DNA of 64,000 bases from JAJRTA01 sp965603125 (lineage in GTDB: Bacteria > Zixibacteria > MSB-5A5 > GN15 > FEB-12). A model generated the notes under the pieces. That model had not been told where the DNA came from. It saw only the letters and a list, made by a program, of their open reading frames with translations, and ran no database searches. The DNA lies in assembly GCA_965603125.1 (NCBI GenBank), contig CBFDBU010000008.1, positions 62,001 to 126,000 of the forward strand. The letters run 5' to 3'. Shown here one piece after another: positions 51,229 through 59,103 of this stretch (positions are counted from its first letter, which is position 1; every line of letters starts with the position of its first letter). The position numbers and the translations under genes are program-made.

Positions 51229-52602
51229 GTGAGCCACAAATTAGAGAAAAAGCGTGCCGACTACACTGAAGGCTCCATTATGAGCTCCATCATGAGGATG
51301 GGTCTGCCCTCGATGTTCGGTTTTCTCAGCCAGAACATTTACTCGCTCGTGGATACGTACTGGGTCTCAAAGCTCCCCGGCCGGGAGTCCGGCGTGGCGG
51401 CCATCACCTTCTTCGCTACCATCCTGTGGCTCTTTTTCTCGTTCAACCAGTTGGTGGGGCCGGGTTCGGTGGCCATAATCTCCCGCCGGTACGGGGAGAA
51501 GGCATACGATCTGGCGGAAAAGGCGATCAAGGAGACCCTCGTTCTCAAACTGTTTTTCGGCTTCCTGTTCGGCATTATTGGGTACTTTCTCGCCGGCGAA
51601 ATGCTCTGGCTCATGGGAGCCCGCGGGGCCGCGCTGACCGACGGTATCGCGTACGGCCGCATCATGTTTCTCGGGATGGGGATCATGTACGCGACCTACT
51701 CCGTTTTCACCGCCATGCGTGGCATCGCAAACCCGCAGATGGCGATGTATCTCATGCTGTCCTCCAACGCCCTGAACATGGCCCTCGATCCGGTGCTCAT
51801 ATTCGGGCATTTCGGCTTTCCGGCGCTCGGCATAGAAGGCGCCGCCGTGGCCTCGGTGGTCAGCTTTACGATCACCCTGGGGGTCGGCCTGTTTCTTCTT
51901 TACGGCAATTTCACCAATGTCAAACTTCACCTCAGGGGCAAAGCGCCGATTGCGATCGGCACGATGTGGAAAATTATCAGGATCGGCGTCCCGGCCTGGC
52001 TGGGGTCGATGTCATTTTCGAGCGCCCGCCTGGTCATCACGCCGCTGATCGCCGCTTTCGGGACCGAGGTAGTGGCAGCCTATGGCGTGGGAAACCAGAT
52101 AACGCACTTAGGCATCATGATGCTGGTAGGGATCGGTTTGGGCTTGTCGTCGTTGATCGGCCACAACATCGGCAGCGGTAAACTGGATCGGGCCAAGAAG
52201 ACAGCCGATCATGCCGTATGGTTAGGAGTGGGCATAATGTGTTTCTTTGCCGTCATATCTTTCGTCTTCCCTCGCTGGATTATGGGGATGTTCTTTGACA
52301 ACCCCCTCACTATCGGCTATGGTGTAACTATGCTGCGGATATTTGCCGTCAGTTTTCCTTTTATCGGTGCGTTTTTAATGATCGAGGAAATCCATGTGGG
52401 AGTGGGCCTTAACACCCCAGCCATGGTGATGAATACCGTCCATTCGTGGGCTTTTGAGGTGGGGCCGATCCTGCTACTGACGAACATTCTGAGTTTTGAC
52501 CAGGTAGCGATCTGGTGGACAATAACCGTGGCTGGGATCGTCAGTACGGTCATTTTTTACGTGTATTATCAGCGCGGCAGATGGCTGACGGTCAAAGTCT
52601 GA
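51229..52602 (+). CDS. MATE-family efflux transporter
   Basis: GTG 51229 follows GAGAGG and gives 457 aa with 12 hydrophobic segments in two halves. Family marks are LPSMFGFLSQNIYSLVDTYW, FFATILWLFFSFNQLVGPGS in helix 2-3, MRGIANPQMAMYLMLSSNAL and the repeat-half IRIGVPAWLGSMSFSSARLV. MATE proteins export drugs, dyes or metabolites in exchange for Na+ or H+. The substrate cannot be told. The MBL-fold gene follows after 24 bases, so the two may be co-transcribed. Confidence 0.93.
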   Translation: MSHKLEKKRADYTEGSIMSSIMRMGLPSMFGFLSQNIYSLVDTYWVSKLPGRESGVAAITFFATILWLFFSFNQLVGPGSVAIISRRYGEKAYDLAEKAIKETLVLKLFFGFLFGIIGYFLAGEMLWLMGARGAALTDGIAYGRIMFLGMGIMYATYSVFTAMRGIANPQMAMYLMLSSNALNMALDPVLIFGHFGFPALGIEGAAVASVVSFTITLGVGLFLLYGNFTNVKLHLRGKAPIAIGTMWKIIRIGVPAWLGSMSFSSARLVITPLIAAFGTEVVAAYGVGNQITHLGIMMLVGIGLGLSSLIGHNIGSGKLDRAKKTADHAVWLGVGIMCFFAVISFVFPRWIMGMFFDNPLTIGYGVTMLRIFAVSFPFIGAFLMIEEIHVGVGLNTPAMVMNTVHSWAFEVGPILLLTNILSFDQVAIWWTITVAGIVSTVIFYVYYQRGRWLTVKV

Positions 52603-52626
52603 CCGCGTCTGACCGGAGGTACCGAC

Positions 52627-53358
52627 ATGGATACGTGGCACGGCAAAGCACTGACTGTCACGATACCCTGTGCTATCGCAGGCGTGGCTCAGCAGATATG
52701 GGTCGGTCACGAGCAGGGAGCTATCCTGGTCGATGTCGGCGACGGCGCTTTGCGAGACCTTCTGGACAGCGACCTGAAGCTGGATCTTATTGAAGGGCTG
52801 CTTTTCACGCACGGTCATTATGACCACGTGGGCGGGTTGCACTCGCTGCTTGGATTCATGAGGATGAAAGGTAGAACCGACGCCCTGCAGATCATCGGCC
52901 CCAGGGGTTGTAATGAATTGAATGCGATTGTTGAGACGTTTACGAGGTGCTACCCTGAAAGCACACCGTTCACGATTCTCCGCACCGACGTTACCGATCG
53001 ACAGAAGCTTGAAGTTGCCGGAATGACGGTGCAGCCCTACGATGTCATGCACTGCGGGAGTATCGAGGGGAGCGGGCAGCTTGATCGCATTCCGGCCGTT
53101 GGTTATCGGATTTCGCGGGGAGACGAGACGGTGGCGATCAGCGGCGACACCGGCTTGTGTCCGTCGCTGCAGGAACTTGTGGCCGGTGCCGATTTGGCCG
53201 TGATCGAGGCGACCTTTCCTGATGATTTCAATGTCGGCCAGGACATCCTCGATAATGTCCACTTGAACGAGAAGCTTGCCCGCGAGGTAGGAAAGCTGGC
53301 CCGGGAATACATCCTGGTTCACAGGATTCCACGCCGCGACAAACGACGTGAACCCTGA
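52627..53358 (+). CDS. MBL-fold metallo-hydrolase, RNase Z-like
   Basis: This 243 aa protein has GGAGG before ATG. The metal motif is HxHxDH (His62, His64, Asp66, His67 in LLFTHGHYDHVGGLHSL), followed by CGSIEGS, the Asp in AISGDTGLCPSLQ and a final His in YILVHRIPRR. This order fits the RNase Z/PhnP/YhfI-like side of the metallo-beta-lactamase superfamily. The substrate may be an RNA end, a phosphodiester or a small ester; none can be chosen. The C-terminus is short and basic. Confidence 0.88.
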   Translation: MDTWHGKALTVTIPCAIAGVAQQIWVGHEQGAILVDVGDGALRDLLDSDLKLDLIEGLLFTHGHYDHVGGLHSLLGFMRMKGRTDALQIIGPRGCNELNAIVETFTRCYPESTPFTILRTDVTDRQKLEVAGMTVQPYDVMHCGSIEGSGQLDRIPAVGYRISRGDETVAISGDTGLCPSLQELVAGADLAVIEATFPDDFNVGQDILDNVHLNEKLAREVGKLAREYILVHRIPRRDKRREP

Positions 53359-53438
53359 GTTGACCAGCGTGATGTGTGGAAAGGCAGCCCCGGTGCTGAT
53401 CATTGACGCAGATGATGGACAACCATGAGAGGTGATGT

Positions 53439-54215
53439 GTGGCGACGCGCGTAGTCATTTTCGACCTCGACGATACCCTGATAGCCGATGAAGCCTCTGC
53501 CGACGCCGCGATTCTGGCGACCTGCGAAATGGCCCGCGAAAAGCACGGTGTCGACCCGAAGGAACTTCATCCGACGGTGCGGCGGACGGCTCGCGAGGTG
53601 TGGTTCGCCTCTCCGGCGCGGGCGTACTGCGTGTCGATCGGTATCAGTTCCTCGGAGGGCCTCTGGATGCCGTTCTACAGTGATGACCCGGATGTGAGGC
53701 AGCTTCGTGAGTGGGTGCCGACTTATCGCAAAGAGGCCTGGTCGCAGTCGCTTGCAAGACACGGTGTTGACGACGTGACCCTGGCGCTGGAAATGGCGGC
53801 TACATTTCAACGCGAAAGACCGGCTCACCATATCGTCTATGCCGACGCCGAGCCGACGCTCCGCAGTCTGCGCCGCACCTGTCGCCTGGGGCTGCTGACC
53901 AACGGCGCTGTCGATCTGCAGCGCGAGAAGATCGAACTGTCCGGACTCGACCCGTTTTTCGATATCATCACGATCTCAGGTGAGATTGGCGTCGGCAAAC
54001 CGGATTCCCGGGTCTTCGAATTGACTCTTGACCGCATGAGCGCCGAACCAGCCGAGGCCGTCATGGTGGGCAACAGTCTCAAATCGGATATCGCCGGGGC
54101 GCAGGGCGCTGGGATCAGGGCGATCTGGCTCAACCGGTCCGGCGAAACGCCCGAGTACGGTATTGAACCGGACGCCGAGATCGCCGGCCTGGATGAACTC
54201 GAGGGCATTCTATAG
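53439..54215 (+). CDS. HAD-superfamily hydrolase
   Basis: This 258 aa protein starts at GTG 53439 (MATRVVIFDLDDTLIADEAS). The four HAD motifs are present: DLDDT with the nucleophile Asp, LLTNG, the Lys in GEIGVGKPDSRVFELTLD, and VMVGNSLKSDIAGAQGAG. The cap domain is helical and inserted after motif I (subclass C1), as in phosphoglycolate phosphatase and related enzymes. It probably acts on a small phosphate ester; the substrate is unknown. A terminator follows. Confidence 0.92.
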   Translation: MATRVVIFDLDDTLIADEASADAAILATCEMAREKHGVDPKELHPTVRRTAREVWFASPARAYCVSIGISSSEGLWMPFYSDDPDVRQLREWVPTYRKEAWSQSLARHGVDDVTLALEMAATFQRERPAHHIVYADAEPTLRSLRRTCRLGLLTNGAVDLQREKIELSGLDPFFDIITISGEIGVGKPDSRVFELTLDRMSAEPAEAVMVGNSLKSDIAGAQGAGIRAIWLNRSGETPEYGIEPDAEIAGLDELEGIL

Positions 54216-54231
54216 ATCGTTCAGGCAGGGG

Positions 54232-54252
54232 AGGGGCACTGCCCCTATTTCT
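54232..54252 (+). terminator. Rho-independent terminator after the HAD gene
   Basis: AGGGGC (54232-54237) and GCCCCT (54241-54246) with loop ACT, followed by ATTTCTT, 17 bases past the stop. Confidence 0.6.
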
Positions 54253-54288
54253 TCCGGTGTCCAGGAGTCCTGGCGTTTGCATCGTCCC

Positions 54289-54810
54289 CTATCTTGTGAG
54301 TGTTCGCACCAGTTCTGTTATCGCCGCCACGTGGTGGTCGTCGTGTTCCGCGGCGAAGAAGGCCATATCCACGATTCGCATCGGCGTCTTCAGGCGGGGA
54401 TGGAAGGCGCTGCGTGAGGCTGTCTTCTCGTCGAGCGCTTCAAGCCGTTTTACCAACGCCTCACGCGTGGCGCGAATGGATGCCAACAGTGATTTGATAT
54501 CCCCGGCGTTGTGGTCTGCCTGTTCGGTGCGTGTGTTCGACATGTCCGCTGCTTCGAGGACTTCTGCTCCGGCAAGGTACTGATCCAGCCGGGTGTTATG
54601 CAGCTCGTCAATATTTTCGACATGTCCAGCGTGCTCCTGAATCGACCATTTGCCGGCGACCTTGTCTATAAGCTGCTCGCGCGGGAGGTCTGCGGTGATC
54701 TCTTCCAGTCTTGCCGGTGTCCCCCTCAGACGCTCGATGATACATGGGAATACTCCCACCGGGAAGCCGAACTCGAACTTGCGCTCAACCCATTTGGTTT
54801 GTGGAACCAT
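54289..54810 (-). CDS. DinB-family four-helix-bundle protein
   Basis: This 173 aa protein has the DinB/YfiT pattern with three metal-binding His positions: the first in KWSIQEHAGHVENIDELHNT, the other two in FFAAEHDDHHVAAI. LEEITADLPREQLIDKVAGK before the first His is typical. Members use a bound metal for thiol transfer (bacillithiol, mycothiol or glutathione S-transferase-like reactions) or have unknown roles. Convergent with the HAD gene; stand-alone. Confidence 0.88.
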   Translation of the reverse strand: MVPQTKWVERKFEFGFPVGVFPCIIERLRGTPARLEEITADLPREQLIDKVAGKWSIQEHAGHVENIDELHNTRLDQYLAGAEVLEAADMSNTRTEQADHNAGDIKSLLASIRATREALVKRLEALDEKTASRSAFHPRLKTPMRIVDMAFFAAEHDDHHVAAITELVRTLTR

Positions 54811-54940
54811 GATACCTTCTCCATATTCCAGTTATTCATGTGACGTTCGGGAAAGGTACTGTCTCTCATGTCAGGAAGCCAGCGCATAATGAGGCGAGGT
54901 GGTCTCCACGGTCCCACCGTTGGCGGGGCTGGGTGCCGGT

Positions 54941-56113
54941 CTACCTGCCTGAACGGATCATATCCTGCAGCTGCTGCTTGAGTTTGATAGCTGTCGCGAG
55001 ATCTGGCGAGTATTCAAGCGCGCTGTCACAGCTGGCCAAAGCTTCCTTGAGGCGACCGATATCTGCCAGACAGTATGCGCGGTTCAGCCACGCGTGGTAG
55101 CTGTCGTGTTTGTACTTGATAGTGCTGTCGTAGCAGGCCAACCCATCTGTATACCTCCCGAGCTTGTCGAGACACAAACCGCGATACATCCAGGCCACGT
55201 AGTTTTCTGGTTTGAGAGCGAGTGAGCTGTCAAAACTGCTAATAGCTTCTTCATACCGCCCGGTCGATTTCAGAAGGTAGCCCCTTATGGACCACGGTCT
55301 GCTGTCGACGAAGCCACAAGCTAACGCCTTTTCCATACAGGTAAGAACATGCTGTGGATTCTTCTCACCGATCAGAGACCCCTTAAAGAACCATGCTCGG
55401 CCGTGCAGGCTGTCATATGCCAACGCGCTGTCATAGCACTTCAAGGCTTCAGCTGGTTTACCCAGGTCCGTCAGGGTCAAACCTCTGTTACACCACACGT
55501 CCGGAAATGCATGTCGGTAAGATAGAGCGCTGTCGAGACTGGCGAGGCTTTCGCGAGCCCTGCCTAAACCTGCCAACGACTTGGCTCGATTGTTCCACGC
55601 CTCGGGATAATCCGGTCGATACTTCAGGGCAGAGTCTGCACATTGTAGACCTTCCCGATGGCGCTTCAGTTCGTTGAGTATGAAGGCATATTGCGACCAG
55701 GCACGTGCCCATCCGGGCTTCAGCGTGGTGGCACTAAGATAGTCAGCAGAAGCACTTTCAAGGTCACCACTGTAATGGAATGACTGGCCTCGAAGCAGGT
55801 ATACCTCACTTCTCAACGTGTCATCACCAGGGTATGCTTCTATGATGTCGGTGAAGTACTTTCGTGCGGTTTGGATGTCTTTGAAGTGTAGGGACACGAG
55901 GGCGCTGTCCATAGTTGTACTCTGATGGTCAGATAGGCAGATGGCCTGCTCATCGGCGAGCGCTTGCAACTCTGGTGGCAGAGGCATTTGCAGAAGCAGA
56001 TTTTTCAGAGAATCGGAACTACAGTTCACAGTTCCGTTCGTATTCGATGGAAGTGCGATCAGAATCGCCAACAATAGAGTGATAGTGATTGAAAAAGTCC
56101 TTAGAGCGCCCAT
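54941..56113 (-). CDS. Exported TPR-repeat protein
   Basis: This 390 aa protein has a signal peptide (TFSITITLLLAILIALPSNT). From about residue 75 it consists of around nine 34-residue TPR units, with consensus positions visible as in PEAWNNRAKSLAGLGRARES, PDVWCNRGLTLTDLGKPAEA and YVAWMYRGLCLDKLGRYTDG. Many units share the phrase (C/S)DSAL. TPR arrays mediate protein-protein contact; as an exported protein it would work in the periplasm or at the surface. Partners are unknown. It has its own upstream region and no co-directional close neighbour. Confidence 0.88.
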   Translation of the reverse strand: MGALRTFSITITLLLAILIALPSNTNGTVNCSSDSLKNLLLQMPLPPELQALADEQAICLSDHQSTTMDSALVSLHFKDIQTARKYFTDIIEAYPGDDTLRSEVYLLRGQSFHYSGDLESASADYLSATTLKPGWARAWSQYAFILNELKRHREGLQCADSALKYRPDYPEAWNNRAKSLAGLGRARESLASLDSALSYRHAFPDVWCNRGLTLTDLGKPAEALKCYDSALAYDSLHGRAWFFKGSLIGEKNPQHVLTCMEKALACGFVDSRPWSIRGYLLKSTGRYEEAISSFDSSLALKPENYVAWMYRGLCLDKLGRYTDGLACYDSTIKYKHDSYHAWLNRAYCLADIGRLKEALASCDSALEYSPDLATAIKLKQQLQDMIRSGR

Positions 56114-56209
56114 TTGCGTTGGCTCCTTTATTTGAAATACTAATCCTTTTCGACCATGATAGCATTTTTCGAATACAAGTCAACATTCCAGGTCCCTTTT
56201 ATCGAAGCC

Positions 56210-56329
56210 CTACCGGAAATCCCGCACCTTCAGCTTGATCTTTTCGCCGTGCAGCGTCAGTAGCGCGAAATGGTTGCCGATGACATTCACAACGCCGTCC
56301 CATCTCTGCGACAAGTAGCAGTTCTTCAT
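56210..56329 (-). CDS. Possible small protein downstream of lpdA
   Basis: This 39-codon ORF lies 13 bases past the lpdA stop on the same strand (MKNCYLSQRWDGVVNVIGNH ... KLKVRDFR). There is no strong ribosome binding site. Its composition (alternating hydrophobic strands, basic end) looks protein-like, so it may be a real small gene or the remnant of one. I do not recognise it. Confidence 0.35.
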   Translation of the reverse strand: MKNCYLSQRWDGVVNVIGNHFALLTLHGEKIKLKVRDFR

Positions 56330-56342
56330 GCCGGGGTGGCTC

Positions 56343-57755
56343 TCAATTCGGTATATGGATCGCCCGCTTGTGGGTGTTGAGGGCGGCTTCCATCAGCGCT
56401 TCCGAAAGGGTGGGGTGCACGGCCATTGTCCGCCCCAGATCTTCCGCGGTTGCGCCCATCTCCATCAGAGCCGTTCCGGCGAAGATAATGTCACCCGCGT
56501 GGGGAGCAAGAATATGAATCCCCAGAATCTGATCAGTATCGGCATCGGCAATGACTTTGACGAAACCCTCAGTCGCCAGCGTGGCGACAGCTTTCCCGGA
56601 TGCCCGGCAGGGAAATCTGCCTACCTTGATTTTCCTGTTCGATTGAGCGGCTTCCTTTTCCGTCATACCGATGCCGGCGATTTCAGGATCGGTGAAAACG
56701 GCGTACGGTACGGCTTTCCAGTCGGCGGTTGTTGCCGAACCGGCGATTGCCTCGGCGGCGACGATTCCCTCGTGTGACGCCTTGTGTGCCAGCAGCATAC
56801 CGCCAACAACGTCACCGACTGCATAGATGTTGGGGACAGCGGTCCGCATGTGATTGTCGACAACGACGAATCCTGCGGAGTCCACCTGCACGCCGGCTTT
56901 CTGGACGTCAAGGCTGCTCGTGTTCGGCTTCATACCGGCGGCAACCAGCGCTAAGTCGAAGGCATGTGTTCTGCTGTCCGCCCCGGTTTCGATTGTCACC
57001 TCGATGTCGCCGCTGCTTCTTTTGGACGACACGACCCTTGATGACAGCAATATCTCCATACCTTGCTTGTTGAGTGCTTTCGCCGTGGCCGCCGAGATGT
57101 CCGGGTCAAGAGCAGGCAGAACCGAGTCAAGGACCTCGACTATCGTCACCTTCGCTCCCAAGCTGCTATAGATGGTCGCCATTTCAATCCCGATCGGTCC
57201 CGCGCCAACGATCAGCATCCGTTTGGGCACGACGGGAATGCCGATTGCCTCACGCGCGCCGATAACGATTTTCCCGTCGTACTTGAGCATGGGAAGTTCC
57301 ACGGGCGTAACCCCGGTAGCGATGATGAAATTCTCGGACTCGATTCTGGTTGTCCTCTCGCTGGAGATCACGTCTATCTCCCTGTCGGAGATAATGGAAG
57401 CTGTGCCGTCGATTACCACGACCCCGGCCCTGTCAAGCAGCATCTTCACACCGCCGGTCAAACGCTTTACCGTCGTCTCCGTGTGCCGGCGTAGCTGCTC
57501 CAGATTGATTTTTACGTTCTCGGCGGTCAGACCGATGCGTTTCGATCTTTCCAGCGTGCGTTTCAGTTCGGTAACGTGGAGCAGTGTCTTTGATGGAATG
57601 CAGCCCCAGTTAAGACAGACGCCTCCTATATACTCGCGCTCCACGACGGCGGTCTTGATTCCCAATTGCGCTGCCCTGATCGCCGCCACGTAACCGCCGG
57701 GACCGGCGCCGATTACCACCAGTTTGTACTCATCGGCCATATCAGCAATCCTCAT
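56343..57755 (-). CDS. lpdA: Dihydrolipoyl dehydrogenase
   Basis: This flavoprotein of about 470 aa reoxidises the lipoyl group of 2-oxoacid dehydrogenase complexes or the glycine cleavage system. It has the FAD dinucleotide fold KLVVIGAGPGGYVAAIRAAQ, the redox disulfide pair Cys47 and Cys52 in GGVCLNWGCIPSKTLLH, the NAD fold MLIVGAGPIGIEMATIYSSL, the second FAD site NIYAVGDVVGG and the catalytic His in AVHPTLSEALMEA. Two starts are possible: ATG 57755, which overlaps the stop of a 41-codon ORF (ATGA), or ATG 57740 after GAGG. No E1, E2 or gcv gene lies nearby. Confidence 0.94.
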   Translation of the reverse strand: MRIADMADEYKLVVIGAGPGGYVAAIRAAQLGIKTAVVEREYIGGVCLNWGCIPSKTLLHVTELKRTLERSKRIGLTAENVKINLEQLRRHTETTVKRLTGGVKMLLDRAGVVVIDGTASIISDREIDVISSERTTRIESENFIIATGVTPVELPMLKYDGKIVIGAREAIGIPVVPKRMLIVGAGPIGIEMATIYSSLGAKVTIVEVLDSVLPALDPDISAATAKALNKQGMEILLSSRVVSSKRSSGDIEVTIETGADSRTHAFDLALVAAGMKPNTSSLDVQKAGVQVDSAGFVVVDNHMRTAVPNIYAVGDVVGGMLLAHKASHEGIVAAEAIAGSATTADWKAVPYAVFTDPEIAGIGMTEKEAAQSNRKIKVGRFPCRASGKAVATLATEGFVKVIADADTDQILGIHILAPHAGDIIFAGTALMEMGATAEDLGRTMAVHPTLSEALMEAALNTHKRAIHIPN

Positions 57756-57877
57756 TCACGTTGGATCACACGCAGGAGCCAACAGTGCAAATCCTCCAGG
57801 TCCCCGCTCATCCGGTACGCTCCGTTTCCGTGCCGGGGTACTTGGGCGACAATCAGAATATAGTTTGTCTTTCTCAT
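57752..57877 (-). CDS. Possible small protein coupled to lpdA
   Basis: This 41-codon ORF (MRKTNYILIVAQVPRHGNGA...RVIQRE) ends in an ATGA overlap with the first possible lpdA start, a common sign of translational coupling. The composition looks protein-like and it is too short for routine gene callers. No family is recognised. Confidence 0.4.
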   Translation of the reverse strand: MRKTNYILIVAQVPRHGNGAYRMSGDLEDLHCWLLRVIQRE

Positions 57878-57996
57878 ATTGTCACCGTGTTATTGGCGTT
57901 GCCTTGATGGTTTGCAACGGCGTCGCGCTCGATTTGCCTTACGGGCCAGTGCCGCCGGGTTCGGTAATTCAGAAATGAACAGGCGATTCGATGGCG

Positions 57997-58872
57997 TCAG
58001 AGGCGTTCCAGGAATGCCAGGAGCATGCGGGCGGAATTGGTGGCGGCAATTTCCAGGAACCGGCTCATCTCAGCCCTGGCCGATTCGGAGCCGGAGCCTC
58101 CCGCTAGATCGGATGCGGAACGAAAGATAACAAACGGCAGTCCGTTGGCAGTGCATACGTGGCCCACCGCCGCCGATTCCATATCGGTTATGAGGGCATC
58201 GAAAGTTTTCGACAACCACCGTCGTTTGTCGGCACTGTCAATGAAGGAGTTTCCGCTTACGCCGCAACCGCCGATCAGGAGCCGTGGGACTCTCCCGGAG
58301 ATCAACTCAAGATTCAGCTCGGTCTCAAGGAGCGTGTGGGCCGCCTCAAGGAAGGAACTGTCGACAACGAATTCGAACACCTGCCGCACGCTGTCTTCCC
58401 CTGGAACGTACAGCCGCACCGGCGATGGCTCAAGACCGTCAGCGCCGTAGTAGCCGTAGTCGTGGGTGCGCCACCTGCTGCATATGACAATGTCTCCTAT
58501 ATGGACGCTGGTGTCTATGGCGCCCGCGATACCAGTGAAAACAACCGCCCGCGGCCGGTAGAGGTCGATCAGGGCCTGGCTGGTCATGGCGGCATTGATC
58601 AGGCCGACGCCTGATTCCGCGAGTACGATCGGTTCGCCTGACAAGTCCCCCCGGTAGATGGCCCGGCCCAGGACAGTATCGGTTTCCTCTATGCACATCT
58701 CCTCGCGTAGTTGTGCGCCTTCTTCACTGAATGCGTAAAGAACGAGAACAGGCGTGTCAGAAGGTGGATTCCCGGTATCAGCACGCGATACAACGGGAGT
58801 CAGGAAGAAGATCAGAAAGGCAAGAAACCACATCAGTTTATTCAAGCAGTGGGCATTGTTACGTCGAGCCAT
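57997..58872 (-). CDS. Exported nucleoside phosphorylase/MTA-SAH nucleosidase-like protein
   Basis: This 291 aa protein has a clear signal peptide (LMWFLAFLIFFLTPVVSRA). The mature part is a phosphorylase superfamily (PNP/UDP) domain: VVFTGIAGAIDTSVHIGDIV (glycine loop and dimer contact), the Met-Glu pair of the ribose site in LITDMESAAVGHVC, and the base-binding Asp in FRSASDLAGG, which corresponds to the catalytic Asp of MTA/SAH nucleosidase. Most relatives are cytoplasmic, so the predicted export is unusual and points to nucleoside salvage or degradation outside the inner membrane. It is upstream of the lpdA unit on the same strand, but about 120 bases away. Confidence 0.88.
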   Translation of the reverse strand: MARRNNAHCLNKLMWFLAFLIFFLTPVVSRADTGNPPSDTPVLVLYAFSEEGAQLREEMCIEETDTVLGRAIYRGDLSGEPIVLAESGVGLINAAMTSQALIDLYRPRAVVFTGIAGAIDTSVHIGDIVICSRWRTHDYGYYGADGLEPSPVRLYVPGEDSVRQVFEFVVDSSFLEAAHTLLETELNLELISGRVPRLLIGGCGVSGNSFIDSADKRRWLSKTFDALITDMESAAVGHVCTANGLPFVIFRSASDLAGGSGSESARAEMSRFLEIAATNSARMLLAFLERL

Positions 58873-59027
58873 TGATTACCTCCTGGTATTCGGCGCCAGA
58901 GGGAGGAGCATAGCGCACCGGCATCTGACACCGTTGGTCCCATAATCGGGAGTCATGTGCATCTACAATCGCAGCCTGCCTTTGTCAAGGTCTTTCTGGC
59001 TCGCCCGGCGGTGATTCTTGAGCATAA

Positions 59028-59057
59028 GAACGGCGGAGCAACTTTGCTCCGCCGTTC
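59028..59057 (-). terminator. Terminator-type hairpin after the SBBP gene
   Basis: GAACGGCGGAGCA (59028-59040) and TGCTCCGCCGTTC (59045-59057) form a perfect 13 bp stem with a 4-base loop, 47 bases past the stop at 59104. On the minus strand it is followed by TTATGCTC, so the T tract is weak. Confidence 0.6.
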
Positions 59058-59103
59058 GCACAACCTGTGGACTTCTTCCACTTAACAGAAGCGGTGTCAC
59101 CTC

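Noticed and set aside
52474..53403. A 309-codon minus-strand ORF
   Set aside because: It is antisense to the MBL-fold gene, which has its full metal motif. No ribosome binding site or motif was seen on the minus strand.
53340..53430. Frameshift at the end of the MBL-fold gene
   Set aside because: Another frame stays open past the stop with a plausible-looking peptide, but the annotated protein already contains the final metal-site His (YILVHRIP), so a frameshift is not needed.
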